From positions 62,001-126,000 of the forward strand of contig JBEWZL010000266.1 in the NCBI GenBank assembly GCA_045837725.1: a stretch of 64,000 bases of DNA. The letters run 5' to 3'. The notes under the pieces were generated by a model that was not told the origin of the DNA, did not search any database, and was given only the letters and a program-made list of their open reading frames with translations. This DNA comes from Vermamoeba vermiformis. Its lineage: Eukaryota > Tubulinea > Echinamoebida. Shown one piece after another: positions 42,305 to 55,243 of this stretch. Every line of letters begins with the position of its first letter. Position 1 is the stretch's first letter. The translations under genes and the position numbers were made by a program.

Positions 42305-44903
42305 ATGGAGAGTCATATCTCGCCGTCTACGCAGTTGTTAGATAACATTAATAACGATGAGTTGCATTTGTATGTGAGGGCATTCTGGGCAGGAAAGTTA
42401 CTTCAGCTTCAAGACCCAATCCCTGAAGAAGTGCGAGAAAAAGCTATAGATCTATTGGGAGCATGGACTACAACGCTATCCAATGGTGTATCGCGTGTTG
42501 TCTTGAACAAAGAAGATGTATTTGGGCAAATCCGAGAGGAGGAATTTTTGAACGGGCCATTTTTAAATTGGGATAAATTTAAAAAAGACAAAATATTATC
42601 CTTAGGTACGTCTAGGTTGCATATATTGGAAAAACAAGCGACAGAAAATTTATAATAGAGGTGTATTCAACTTCATTTGTACAGATCCCATTAATCCGAT
42701 TGAAGAGCAGTTGACGAGCGAAGAAATGGACTTCTTAAAGGCCAGTCACTATATCAAACACGCAGCTAGCTCAGTTCACGCCACAGTATCGACCTGGACT
42801 CGGGACCAATTCTGCGACAGTTATCAGAACGTATTGGATGTGTTTAACTACGAACAAGTAAGATTATTGGATTAAATTTGATACAATGATATTCACGTGG
42901 GTAATTATTAGGACTTTGTGGATGTTTTTGACTTGCATTTGAAAGGCGAATCAAGTTTAGCATTAATGATTGCAGCGAGCTATCTTGAACGAGCATTAGG
43001 CGATGTATTTGAGCACGTGGCTAATACCAAAAAAGGAAATGACAAGAAAAAAGATCGCGTCGTTTGTCCTCGAATACTGCGTGATTTATTAGCGACAGAA
43101 GAATTAAATAGTTTTTTGGGCGAGGACGTTGTACGTAAAATGGGTGAATAATATACATCTCTAATCATATACACTAGCTATTTGTATTGAAAACTATAAT
43201 AGGCCCGCCAATCGGTACGTGATCAAGGTATTTCTAACTAAGCTAACTTATGTCAAAGGACTTAACTTGCGCAACATATTGTGGCACGGCTTTTTATCGG
43301 AAAAAGAATTCGATTCTTATTACACGAGCTTCACATTTGTGTTGATGAACTCACTCGCATTGATGTTCAAACAACTGTTAGGCACTGACAGCCCGTTAGT
43401 GAAAAGACCGCTGATCAAACTAAATACGATCAACCACGAGCTCTATGACTTTGGACACGGCGCTACTGTCGTTAATATTGAAGGTATATAATGATATTAA
43501 TATATACTATGGCTAATCGAAGCTTAGAATTTGGTGCTGCAGACTGGCTATATTTCGAACAGTTACTTCAGCGATCATTTTTCATCTTGCCTGAACGAGC
43601 GCCTGTATTCATTCAAGCGTTAAAATACTTGCAGTCGAGCGATAAGTAAGTAACATATACCTTAACTAATCCTCATTAACATTATTGCCTAGACTTAAGT
43701 ACCATCGATTCTCGACGTTGTTCCTGCCACAGTTCGAGCATGCATTAAGAAGGATCTTTGTTGCTGCAAATAATCTGCCAACACCAATGTTATGTGCAGA
43801 ATCACGTGCTTATTTCACAACACTGGATATTTTGTTGGACGAAATTGTTGGTGAAAATCAATCGAACCTGCTGAAAGACGAGATTGGTACTGGCGCAATG
43901 AACTGTTTGTGGGACTTGTTTATCCATGTAGCGGGTCCCAGGCCTCGGTAAGTATTTATTGAATAATATAATTCGCGATTAGCTGTTTACGCTATGCTAA
44001 ATTAGGGATCGAATATCACATGGTGAAGCGGATCCAAGGTCTATTCCATATGAAGTTATTGATCGATTCTTGGCTATTTTAATCTACTTCTGTTGCAAAT
44101 ATGACGTCGAGAACAAGTGTCAAGGTAACTCTAGCCCGTCAATAATACCTTGATTTACTAATTTATGATTAGAAGATTATTTCACCGCGCTACCAGTCAA
44201 ATTCAAGCTGGCCTACGACTACATAACTAACTACATCTCATGTTTTCATCCAAAATCACTCTTGCAGCGGCAATTCAAAGCAGCAGCGAAAAGTTACGAA
44301 GCGTTAAGTCAAACCATGGAGAAATTTCCTTATAAGGAAAGTACCGAGGAAGAACCAAGCGACGATGACGTCTATAAACACCGGCGCAATGATAACGCTG
44401 ATATGTACAATGCAGTCACCGAGCTCAACGAACAATTGAATGTAAACAACGGGCATGTTCGGCTGTTCATGAACGACAAATTCAACTCAAACGAGCTATG
44501 TGACTTGGAGACGCTGAAGTGCAGTGCAAATGAAATCACATTAATTACATCGCTCAGAATTCTCCTTGGCGAAGTGGAACAACTGCTGGTCGATTACAAC
44601 AACAAAATCATCGAGCTGTCTGGTGCCATCGCGTCAAACCAAGCCACACGACGAGCACAAGACAGTTTTTACAAGTTATTAGGCCTTATGGACTTATTTA
44701 CTGCTAGCTTCACCTGGTTCATTTACTTGATCGAGTACTTGCTGTTAGTGAAGAATGAAGTGGCTGGTCAAAAAGAAGTCAAACTGCTCAATCGGTGCTT
44801 GACGTACGTGCAGCGGTTACAAACAAAAGTAAAAGAAAATCAATGGGCTACATTAGTAGACACCATCAAAGAAATGTTGAAAACTGTCATGAAACGCGTG
44901 TAA
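42305..44903 (+). CDS. ERMARD: ERMARD-like protein (DUF4209)
   Basis: Nine exons: 42305-42605, 42685-42857, 42912-43130, 43203-43227, 43259-43483, 43528-43645, 43693-43947, 44006-44124 and 44173-44903; 721 residues. The DUF4209 signature is built across a 25-nt microexon: ARQSVRDQ joined to [20 protein letters not shown], containing the LRNxxWHG block. Elsewhere the protein is helical ([40 protein letters not shown] is hydrophobic near the end, possibly membrane-associated). Human ERMARD is an ER-membrane-associated protein of similar size linked to RNA degradation. The identity rests on the motif and overall length. Confidence 0.7.
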
Positions 44904-44975
44904 ATAATAAAACAGCTGATATTAACTTATAAACAAAAAAGAATTTACTTATCACTGCCAGTCAGTTCCACACGA

Positions 44976-46802
44976 CTACGCAGTGGACGGCTCAGTTGTA
45001 TTGGCGCCGTGACCATTTGTACTCGTTGTTTCTTCGCTCTTATTCTCCACCGTGGTTTCTTGTTTGACAGGTGTCGTTTCTAAAAAAAGAAATCAGTTTT
45101 ACAATCCTGCGGTATTCGTTCGAATGAAGTTCGTACCTTTTTTCGGCTCAACAGCTTTGGTTGGTGTTGAAGTTGTCGAACCACCTTTCTTGTCGTAATC
45201 TTCTTTTTCTTTTTTAAATCGTTCTTTGTCTTTCTCTGCGCGGTCAATATATTTCTGCAACATGACCATTAGATAACTATTATAACAGCAAGCTCGTGTT
45301 ATTTACGACTTACTTGTCGTTCATCGCTCGGCAAAGCTCGCCACTGTTCAGCAACTATTTTGAGCACTTGCTGCACGGGATAATTCGGATCTTTTTCTTT
45401 CAGCTCTGTTGCGACTTGCTCTCGTCGTTCCTGCATATGAATTAGCAACACATTCAATAAGTAAATGAAACAACAATTGATTTCCATTTTAGGAAAAGAG
45501 ATCAGTCTGCTACGTTAAGCACGTACCGTCAAGAAAATAATGTAAGGTGTTAAAGCACGTTTGGGAGCATTAGGATCGGTCTTCCTCTTCTTACGGGGCC
45601 GTCTCATCTTTTTACCCTTGCCGTCTTCCGAATCTGAATCTGAAATATCCGAAAGCGACTCGAGATCTGTTTTAGGATTTAACGCTGCATTTTTCTTGTC
45701 TTCTTCCCATCGCTTGGTATCTGATTGCGCCTTCTCTTCATAGGGCTAAATAAATAATGCATTAGTTACGAAGTTCCAACTCGCTCAGTACGAAAATATA
45801 GAGCCGAAGGTATTTAATATGCTCGTAGTTCATATTAAAGATTAATATGCACAATAGTTACGCGATATAAATTTCGTTTGAAAAATCTTGCGAATATCTA
45901 GTTTGATGGCTATCATAAATCAAATTTCGGTTTTTAGTGCCCTGCGCGATTCAATTTGAATCACCTTATTTTCGAAATAATACGAACTATAAAAATAATA
46001 CTAAATACGTACCTTCTTATCTTCAGCACTCAGTGCACTCCATAATTTGCCTACTTCTTTTGTCACCTCCGTAAATTTCATGTCTGGATGGTCCTGCTGT
46101 ACTTTAGCGCGCATATCCTATTAATCAAACATTAATATGACGTTATTCTTAGTCTCTGAGTTTGAGGACGGTAAAATGCGCTTTGTAAGGGAATATTTTT
46201 CAAATCTGGACTTGTTTGATTACAACTGAGCTCAATGTATTAAATTTCGTGTTTATAAACATTAGGTAATATAAATAAAATCAATTGCAAATTTAACAAG
46301 AAAAAATGAAAATTTTGCAGATCCAGTCTTACGCAAGACCCTAGGACCACAAATTGATTATTCATCACTAAAATAGACTTTAAAAATGAATAACAAAATA
46401 TAAATACGTTGATATTTCCTATTGATGAACAAATCTGGCAGATTTCGACAATAAAAAAATTAATTAATTCTTGTATATGCTTGGTTGATCGCTTACCTGC
46501 ATAAAATACATGTAGGCCGTGCGTGGCCTCTTTACTTTCGCGTCTTTTCCTCCACGCTTTCTTTTCTTGCCTCGCTTTTTTGGCTCCTCATCTGATTCAT
46601 CTGAATCTGAATCTAGAGGTTCTTGCTTTGTAGGAGTTGTTTCTTTGGATGGCGGCGCTGCGCTCTTCACCTTGGCTGTAACATTCATAATTTCTTCATC
46701 AATCAGCATGCCACCTTCACTCTCCGCAGAGGAAACGCTCGAATCTGAGTCTGAATCTGCGTTTGTTTCCACACGAAACGCGTCGTCATTTACTACCGAC
46801 AT
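44976..46802 (-). CDS. Two-HMG-box chromatin protein
   Basis: Six exons: 46497-46802, 46013-46117, 45527-45745, 45314-45430, 45137-45254 and 44976-45079; 322 residues. An acidic Ser/Asp N-terminus (DSDSDSSVSSAESEG) and a basic KKRGKKRKRGGKDAKVKRPR stretch lead into HMG box 1 (TAYMYFMQDMRAKVQQDHPD, KEVGKLWSALSAEDKKPYEE). A second acidic/basic linker precedes box 2 (NAPKRALTPYIIFLTERREQ, KIVAEQWRALPSDERQKYID). Like HMGB/NHP6 proteins it should bend DNA without sequence specificity in the nucleus. Intron 1 (379 nt) is unusually long for this window. Confidence 0.9.
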
Positions 46803-47156
46803 TATGCTGGAGTTTAATTAACTGTTGTTTACTTAGTGAACATCAAATAGGGAAGTGATGAATAAGATCGAACAAATTTTTCTGTTCACTTCGTGTTAAG
46901 TCACGAGTATCACAATGAAAGCATCGTGACTTAATTTGAAATATGTTATTAATTAATAACAACACTGATCACAAAATCAACTAGGAAAAGCTCGCATTTA
47001 AGGTTTTCGGCTCCACATCCGCCTTATTCCGCTCAGGTCCACAGCTCAATTCAAAAAAACGCGCAAAATCCACCAAAAAAGACGTATGTATTAAAATACA
47101 AATAAATACATTTATGTACAGTTTTTCGAATCAACTAACAGGCCAAAATGGTGAAT
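46803..47156. other. Intergenic region upstream of the HMG-box gene
   Basis: 354 bp, AT-rich, holding the 5' flank of the HMG-box gene and the 3' flank of the kinase gene. An imperfect inverted repeat TAAGTCACGAGT...GTGACTTAA (about 46897-46935) could form a hairpin. No gene seen. Confidence 0.35.
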
Positions 47157-49147
47157 TTAGGGCCTATACTTCTCCAGCATCGTGCACACTTGCTCCATTT
47201 CCTGCAATATAATTATGAGACAAAATAATTTAAATACGCGGGGTTTAGAAACTTACTGGACGAGCACTCGGATCCGCTTGGAAGCACATGTTGATGATAT
47301 TCTTGTACACTTCATTGCAGTCTGTTGGGATTTTGGGGGTCTTATTGCTCTTCAGCTCGAGAGCGACTTCCAAAACATCGTTGATGTCATTGAATGGCTG
47401 CTCCCTGTTTAAAATTTCTGTCATCACAACACCAAAGGACCACACGTCTGACTTGGTGCTGTATTTTCTGTTGCGGATAGCTTCAGGTGCCTGGAGGTTA
47501 ACGAGGTTAGTACGAGCGGCATCGAATGCCTCGTGCACGTGGCACTTACCATCCAACGAATAGGACCGATGTTAGTCTTCGTCGTTCCTTCTTGAATGGT
47601 TGATTCAACAATTCTAGACATGCCAAAGTCAGAGATCTTGGCTTCACCATCGCCAGACAGCTAAATACGCTCAGTTAGGCACTGAGAAGAATACGAGCAC
47701 GTGACACGTACCAAGATGTTTCTCGCGGCCAAGTCTCTGTGCACAATGTTGTTCAAGTGCAAGTGCAACAAACCCTTCGCAATGCCGAAGATCAAGCGGT
47801 GCTGATAAGCTGGTGTGATCTTCTTTGACTTGTTGAACAATGTCTCGTCGAGGCTGCGGCCAGGACAGTACTCTAAAATGATTGCTGGTGCTTGACCATC
47901 AGTGCTGACACCAAGCACTTGCAACACGTTGGGATGTGGACGAATGTTACTGCAACCGAATTAGACACCAACGTTTGACACGTGCCATGCAGAACTTACA
48001 CCATGATGCGAGCCTCCTTTTGGAACTCTTCAGTGGCGCCAATGCTGTTGCTCACTTTAATGGCGACTTGAGTGCTCTGCCACGTGCCCAAATAGACCTT
48101 GCCAAATGCACCTGAACCGATTTCTTGTTTGAACACGAGTCTGCTCCATGGGATCGCAAATCTATCGTCCAAGTTGACGGTCTGGTTGTTCGGCGATAGT
48201 GCTTGGAACGACGGGTTCATTGATGCACCACTGCCAATGACATCGACGCCCGTGTAGATTGTCGGAGTGGTTGATTGTGGCTGCAAAGGCACGTCGTCAT
48301 TGGGCTTGTTGCTCTTCTGACCGCTGCCTGACTTCTTGCGCTTGTTTCGACGCAACAACAAGATGACCAGCACAACTGCTCCAGCAGCTGCAATCGGCAA
48401 AGAGACACACAATCCGACGATCAATGGTATGTTAGGTGGGGTGTCAGGCGCACCGCTGGGCTGGTCGGTGCTGGTCGAGTTTGCTGTGGAAAAAGTCAGT
48501 TGAAGGAGCTATTTTTAGTACCAATTGACGTACTCAAATACGTGACATTGGCAGTAATGGACCCCATAACTAGTACTGAGGGAACTCCTGCGTTTGCGAC
48601 GGAATACAATACGGTCAAGTACGTGTTGGGAGCGTTCTTGAAATTAATGTCATTGATCGTGTAGGTGACACTGACGAAGTTCAATCAGTTAAGAAAATAT
48701 TAAGTATGTCGAGGATAATTACATTTTCTGGGTGAAGTCATTAGAACCCGAGACAGACTGCTTAGTCCCGGTCCAATTGCCTGTGGAATTGGAGATGATC
48801 GCATATTGGACCACATCCGAATTACTATTCTCATTTTCTCCGAAACGATCCAAAGTCAGGACCATACTAGTCGTAACCTCGCCCTCTGCAGCAGGTACTC
48901 TTATGAGGCAAAGCAAAGGCATTGACGTCCTTGCAAAAGTACTAACGAACGAGACTTGTGCCAAGTTACCGGTAGACGGTCCCCACTTGAAGTAAGAGAA
49001 ATTAGCGAATTCAAAACCAAAAATCAAAGTCCAACTTACCACAGGTCTACTATCCACCGCGGGTTCAAAATTGTAGAAGCAATCCGAAGCAGAAACTGAC
49101 ACTGTAGCTGTTCTATTCATTAAGCTCTGCGCGATGCAGCTCTCCAC
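47157..49147 (-). CDS. Receptor tyrosine-kinase-like protein (extracellular domain, TM, kinase)
   Basis: Supported exons: 49040-49147, 48723-48985, 48534-48670, 48000-48483, 47712-47949, 47550-47660, 47257-47490 and 47157-47201. The ectodomain has beta-type stretches and N-glycosylation sites (NSTGNWTG). One TM helix (LIVGLCVSLPIAAAGAVVLV) is followed by basic residues. The kinase is complete: GSGAFGKVYLG, VAIKV, HRDLAARN, DFG, PIRWMAPEA, DVWSFG, CFQADPSARP. HRDLAARN with RWMAPE is the tyrosine-kinase form, so it probably phosphorylates tyrosine, or belongs to the related TKL group. The 5' end is unresolved: a signal-peptide-like exon (49366-49444, LWRHLCCVVLIQCLVG) and one in 49200-49310 are candidates. 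Confidence 0.85.
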
Positions 49148-49681
49148 CTAATAATACGAATTTAGCTTACAGGATCGCTATTCTATGCTAATTACAGTGC
49201 AAGACTGCTCTTTTGTCGTTCGACACCGTAAAGTTAAAAAAAGATTCTTGTTCGGCAGATAAGTTAAAATAAATGACATTAATAATACGGTTCGTGAGCA
49301 CTACATCGAATTAATAAAATCGGTATTAAATAAATGTAAATTCCAATTTAATGGATCTTTGACACCTACGAGACATTGGATTAGCACTACACAGCAGAGA
49401 TGACGCCATAGCTTAGAATTGATAACATTATTTACGCCAGGCATTACGTGTTGCTCCTTTTATTGCGGTTACAAAACTGAAAGATTTTGACACCTGATCA
49501 CAAATCAACGGCCCGATTTTCCAACCAAAACGACGTCTGCATACAGACATAAAGGGTTAATGATACAACGCACATCGAATCAACCTTTTCAAAAGGATTT
49601 ACATCATATTCAATCAGATCCCAACAGCATCCCCTCGTAAAGCAACCAAAAGATCACCACTACTGTGGAAATTACATTCCT

Positions 49682-51495
49682 TTATTCTTTCTTTGTCTTT
49701 ACACTTTCTTTACGGCTGCGTAACAAGGATCTAACCGCTCCGACAAACAATATCAGAATCAAAATACTTGCCACAACCTTCAAGATAATCGCGTAAATGC
49801 CGAATACTGGTAATATGTAATATTTAGGCACGTTAACTTCGCATTGCTGAATTTTCAGTATTTGGTTCGGAAGATCCTCGCTAGGTTTGAACGACAAGTC
49901 TGACAATCTAATTTTCTCTTGCCAAACAATACTGCCATTAACCGCATCGTGTGCCTGAACGGTAACCGTTACGGGGGATGCATTCCAGTCAATATCAATA
50001 GAGCCGAAGTTTCTCTTAGCAAAGAACGGCTCCACCTAAATGACAGGTTAGATCAGGCTCCAAATCATCAAAGAAGCTTACGTGATACAAATGCTTGAAG
50101 AATTTGTTGATAAAGAAGTCGCAGTAGACGACGTTAGCATCGCACGAATGCGTTAGACCGCTGCTCGTGAACTCGTAGATCGGATAGCCCAGATCCGAGC
50201 AATTCAGACCAACTTTCATCTTCTCAGCGTAATGCACATCACCGCTCAAAAATATGACGCCCCTATGATCGAGATCAGATATCGTGCCATATTTAGAGTC
50301 GTGGACATGTAGTGACTTACGGGGTCTGTTTCTCTTTCAGCAATTTGAACAGTCTGTACCGACTCTGCGGATGATTGGCCCACTTTTCACTCAATGGTTT
50401 GTCTGCGGGCAGAACTTGAATGCCAGAACCAATCAAGTGGATCTAAACGGCTAGGTTAGTACAGGATATTATTAATGGTATGACTCTAATACCTGTGCAT
50501 CGCTGTCAGTCAATTCGTTCTCGAGCCACTTCCATTGATCTTCGCCCTACATTCATAAGTCTGTAAATTTCATCGAACGCGAATAAGAGGGACAAATAAT
50601 GACGTACGAGCAAATCACCGAGTCCGTGAGTGCCTTCTTTGTGATATCTGACGTCTAATAATAGTACTTTGACCTTCTGGCCTCTATATAACGCGTTGTT
50701 AATCGCGTACAATGATTTCTGGTCGATTCTAATGGACGTACTTAGGACCGAAAGAAAATGAGCCATAAATTCCTTCACGGTTCCAACGAGGGCTGAAAAA
50801 CTAACATTAAGCACGAAGTGGATACCAACAAGTGATAATAACTACTTGCCTGTCCTTAGGCTCGTCCAAAAAGTCTAGGAAAAGTTGTTGACTGCCTTGT
50901 TTGTTCGGGTACTCGCCCCCACCGTCATTTTTGCCATAATCGTGATCGTCCTAAATAAAGTATAGTGTCAATATGAGCAAGTAATAGTACGATAAAACTT
51001 TTCATGAATGTCAAACAGAAATCGTGACGATTCATTTTCCATACCCAAACTCCAATGATCTTAGTGTCAGATTGAAGAAGTTTTCGATATTCTGGACGTT
51101 CTTTTTGAGCATTTAACTTGAATTCAATGTCTTGGAGACTTGCGTAGGCCCGTAAAAATATTTTTAAGACATTATCAGCACTGAAAAATTAATTAATAAT
51201 TCAGAAACAATTAGTAAACGAGCAACATCATGATCTCTATATTGGAGATCATATAAAGGTGATAATAAAAATATGTAACGTACTAGACAGTGTCGCCAAG
51301 CCAAATAAACAAGTCTGGATTCAGATCTACAATATGTGCCCAAGCAGGCTGAGGTCTGTCGTGTTTATTACACGAGCCAAATACTATTCTTTGCAGTTTA
51401 TTATCACTTTGAAATTCTTTGGCGGCATCTACTTCCGATTGAGCATGGATGCAGGTTGCCGCAAGCAGCAGCAGCGCTATATACACTCCTCGCAT
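49682..51495 (-). CDS. PhoD-like metallophosphatase, membrane-anchored
   Basis: Nine exons: 51284-51495, 51045-51180, 50850-50950, 50742-50792, 50608-50683, 50493-50546, 50321-50442, 50082-50262 and 49682-50035; 428 residues. Signal peptide [20 protein letters not shown]. PhoD motifs in order: [91 protein letters not shown]-terminal TM ([20 protein letters not shown]) is followed by a basic tail, so the catalytic part faces outside or the vesicle lumen. The family hydrolyses phosphate mono- and diesters with Ca/Fe. The third intron needs a GC donor (GCAAGT, 50844-50849) to keep the frame. Confidence 0.88.
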
Positions 51496-51687
51496 GGTCT
51501 TGCTTCGAGGGTTCTATTTTAATAAATTAAAATAACCCGAGCATTGTGACGTGGTGTGCTGATGTCGGGCCGAAATCACGTGATGGCCCGGTATTTTATG
51601 GAGCACCGATGACGCGTCGCAATCAACGTCAGTTTAAATATTAAGAGATCATCAACAATGATGGATTATGCACGTTTATTAGGGTGT

Positions 51688-53907
51688 CTATTCAACTTGC
51701 ACGACTTGAATCATATTCGTCTGTCGCGCAATAACACTACCAACTCCGTCCTCAGCGACTTCTAAATATGGAAAGTCAGTTCATGACTCGCGGATATAAA
51801 TAACCAAATTGTCAACGTACCGTGCTTGTGTTCCACGTCCAAGCTGATGTCACCAGCAATCGCTACGACGTGTTCGCCAGGCAGCACGAGCTCCAACTCC
51901 TTGGCCTTGATGACGGCTTGTTTGACCACATCGAGCATCGACACTTTGACCGTGCTCTTCTCGTCAATCACGTACGGCACGACACCGAAGCAAGAGAGAG
52001 ATGAATTAGCAACCTCTTGCTTGGTAGTCACTGCTAGAATAGGGCAATGAGGTCTGTATTTAGACACCAATCGCGCAGTGTCTCCGTTCTCGCTCAATGC
52101 AATCAACAATGTCGCGTCCAAATCCCACGCTGTCTTGACAGCACTCGAGGCCATTGACTCGGCGAACGAGATTTCAAAGTTGTAGTCTTGGATGGATTGG
52201 TGACGAATCACGTGATAGCTTTGCAAAAATTTAGTTAGTGGAACGGAGTGAGTACCTAGGTGAGACTTACATGTCACGATACTTGAGGATCTTTTCTACT
52301 TCAAAGCACTGCTTCAACACAATCTTCACACTTCTCACGGGCCACAATCCTTCAGCGGTCGTGTTCGTCAATGCAAAGCCGTCGACACCGTCAAACACGG
52401 CATTGGCAATGTCGGTTACTTCGGCTCTATAACGTCGTTAGTTACAAGCCCAATATAACCTCATTCGGTAACACTTACCTTGTGGGACGAGGGTTTGTAA
52501 TCATCGAGTTGATAATTTGATTTGTTACAATAACTGCATCACTGTGAGTACGAGTTATCTTGTCACACGAACATTTCCTTACCTGGCTTGCCAGCAAAGT
52601 TGCATTTTCTGATGGTGTTCTTTTGCACGTGTGCGATCTACGTTGAACGTGAGAAAGATGTACAAGATAAAGGTGAAACAATGTACATACGTCTTCGAGA
52701 GGCAAAACCATGGCAATACTAGAACGAGCAATGATCACTCCGTCGACTAATTTCAACATCTCATCGAACTGCTGTACACTCTCACTGCACGAATAAGTCG
52801 TTAACCACTATAATTACAACAGGACTGTTTAGTCCGTACCTGCGATCGACCTTGACGAACACATTGATCGAGGCGTTCTTGGCGTGCAATGCTTTCTTGA
52901 GCTGTGTAATGTCATCCGCGCACTGAGCAGTGGTGCAAATGAAGTCAAAGCCGTGAGTGATTGCAAACTCAATGTCTTTCTTGTCCTTCTCTGTGATCCA
53001 ATCGATGTTCAGCGGAACAGGCATGCCAGTCTTGCCCTCGACAAGATGCACAATCTTACGTGGCATCATCACACTGTCGTTGTCTACAATAGTCGTCACC
53101 ACTTCAGGGGTCACTTCGGTCACTGTGCAGCCCACGGCATTGTAGTTCAACACAATTTTGTCACCGACTTTCAAATGCTTGTGTAAATCGGCGAATTCAA
53201 TGTGCATATCCTTTTCATCGCCTTCAATAGGCTTGGCATGGAAACGAAGTGTTTGACCCTTCGACAAAGAAACCTACGGAGATCCAATTTGTTATTTCTG
53301 AATCTTTTTTTTTGCGGCTCTTGGCTCTTACCTTTTCTAGACCGTTTTTAAAATAGCCAAGACGAATTTCAGCGTTCTGCACGAATAAAGTGTCAGCAAA
53401 ATCCTCCATCTGCACTTCTGCATAAAAGGAAAAATTTTCCTAAATATCTGCTTACTCTTAAATCGCCAAGTATAGCAATATTCTTCTTCGTAAATTCGCG
53501 GGCCTTTTGAATGTTAGTTACAATCTCTTGGGCAAATTCGTGAGTTGCATGGCTAAAGTTGAGACGTGCGATCGACATTCCAGCTCGTGCTAGGTCACTA
53601 AATATAATATTAGCTCAAAAAATATTCATGCTAAATCTAAGCCAGTCTAATTTAAGCATACGCTGAGTCTGTCCATTCAATAAATAGTAAATCCAATTTG
53701 AAAATGTGTGTTATGCTTTACGGGCTAGTCTGAAAGTTGTAGACATTGATAAATATCGTACCTCAAAACTTCAACAGATCGCGAGGCAGGGCCAATAGTG
53801 CAAATAAGCTTCGATTTGACGCATCTGTGAATCCAATTTCTCTCTTTGATCTCAGCAGGGTCTGTGAAATCGAAAATACCCGTCGGTTCGGTTGATGTAT
53901 GCAACAT
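51688..53907 (-). CDS. Pyruvate kinase homolog, probable pseudoenzyme
   Basis: Ten exons: 53762-53907, 53456-53597, 53332-53409, 52840-53273, 52691-52784, 52583-52637, 52479-52533, 52271-52426, 51821-52218 and 51688-51761; 543 residues, the usual length. Family blocks: KLICTIGPASRSVEVL, ARLNFSHATHEF, DWITEKDKKDIEFAITHGFD, VQKNTIRKCNFAGKPVIVT, NPRPTRAEVTDIANAVFDGV, and the C-terminal domain. Catalytic positions are altered: after ILGDL the GPKIR-type loop is missing, the KVE motif reads KVD, and the metal-binding ARGDLG motif reads ARSSIA, so Mg binding is probably lost. A regulatory or scaffold role is likelier than glycolysis. It shares a divergent promoter with the gene at 54495. Confidence 0.85.
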
Positions 53908-53962
53908 TGTGTGTGGAAGTAACAGGTAATTATTAAAAGATAAATTTGAAAATTTTCTGTTT
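53831..53962. repeat. Source copy of a 132-bp duplication (pyruvate kinase 5' end)
   Basis: Covers the start codon region, the first 26 codons and about 55 bp upstream of the pyruvate kinase gene. It matches 55244-55375 at 130 of 132 positions by eye. Confidence 0.85.
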
Positions 53963-54494
53963 GATTTTTTGTGCCTTACTCGCGTACATCAACATTTCGT
54001 GATAAACCCCGAAGAGCATAAGCACATAAGTACCCAACCAACATGTAATAGCACATGGATTTGTTTAAGGATATAAAGGCAAGATTCTAGTGAAACGCGA
54101 ATGGTTCTAGATAGATTTGCGAGATAACGATAGCAACTAAATTTTAAAATGATATAGAATGCCAAAAAACTATTACGTTAGCGGATTCATTTAATATTAA
54201 TTATTTAACATTATTATTAATAATTAATTGATTTAAATTGAAAATTTCTTTTTTCATCTAGACCGAAGCCAATTACTCTGCCAAAATGTCGATAATTAGC
54301 AATAATGACAGCTTCATAATGGTACTAACTCGTAGGCCGTAAGTAAAGACGCAAAATCATCACGTGCCAATTTCCTTTATAGCCAAATTTCTGCCCAAGA
54401 AAAACGCAGAAATTTTGTGCGGCAACGCATATCAAACAAGAACCGAAGTAGAAAGAAGCAATGCAACCTACTTAGATCCCTGAAAAAGAAGAAA
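53908..54494. promoter_or_regulatory. Divergent promoter region, pyruvate kinase homolog and coiled-coil gene
   Basis: 587 bp between outward-pointing starts. Positions 54420-54494 are open and basic in frame with the downstream gene (RKKQCNLLRSLKKKK) but have no ATG, so I treat them as leader. No motif assigned. Confidence 0.35.
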
Positions 54495-55024
54495 ATGTCT
54501 GACGAAGAAAATAAATCAGGCGATACACAGTCATACCATTCAGATGAAGATAAGAACGCTGACAACTTGGCAGCCACGACACCTGCAGTCTCGGCACCGA
54601 TCGGCCGGTTTGTACCCTCTGCAGACGAGTCAGATAAAAAGCGTAAAGCCGACTCAATTCTCGATGGCAGCGAGGGTAATACTTTACAAATTATTCTCAA
54701 ATAACTTCTTAATTGTTCAGCAGACGAACGTCGAAAAAGACGCAAAATCGATCCGCAAGAGCTGAAAGAGGAGATAGCTCTCGCGGGAACTCGCTACCAG
54801 ATAGACTTGGTAACGCAACGGTCAGTACTATTTAATTTTAATTTATGTAGTACTTACTGGATCCATCCGGATTTAGGGTTGCCAACCTTGAAGAAGAACT
54901 GGAAAATCTAGAGGCTAAAAAGGCTGACATTACGCAGCAGATCGACTCGTATCGACTTCTACTCGGTGAACTCCAACAAGGGTTACAAGCGCGTCAACCG
55001 GTACCCTCGAATAATAACCAGTAG
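54495..55024 (+). CDS. Small nuclear-type coiled-coil protein
   Basis: Three exons: 54495-54675, 54721-54820 and 54877-55024; 142 residues. An acidic Ser/Asp/Glu N-terminus (SDEENKSGDTQSYHSDEDK) is followed by a basic cluster (DERRKRRKIDPQEL) that looks like a nuclear localisation signal, then a heptad-rich coiled coil (VANLEEELENLEAKKADITQ, QIDSYRLLLGELQQGL). The order basic region then coiled coil recalls bZIP factors, but the basic region lacks the conserved Asn...Arg spacing I would want. The second intron uses a weak donor, GTCAGT (54821). Confidence 0.65.
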
Positions 55025-55243
55025 TCGTTGTATTTGTAGCTACCAATTTTGTAAACTACTTGTATGTTTTTGGTCGCTCGATATAAAACGAACTATTCGC
55101 CCAGTCCTAACGAATCTGGGCGTCACCCAATAGAACCACTGAATCACCCTGTGCTGCCTTAGTATCGCTTGCTTCGAGCATTGCCGAGTCTGTCTCGCCG
55201 TCATTGTTCTGTTTGGTTCTAGATCTGGTTCTTTTCCTCGGTG

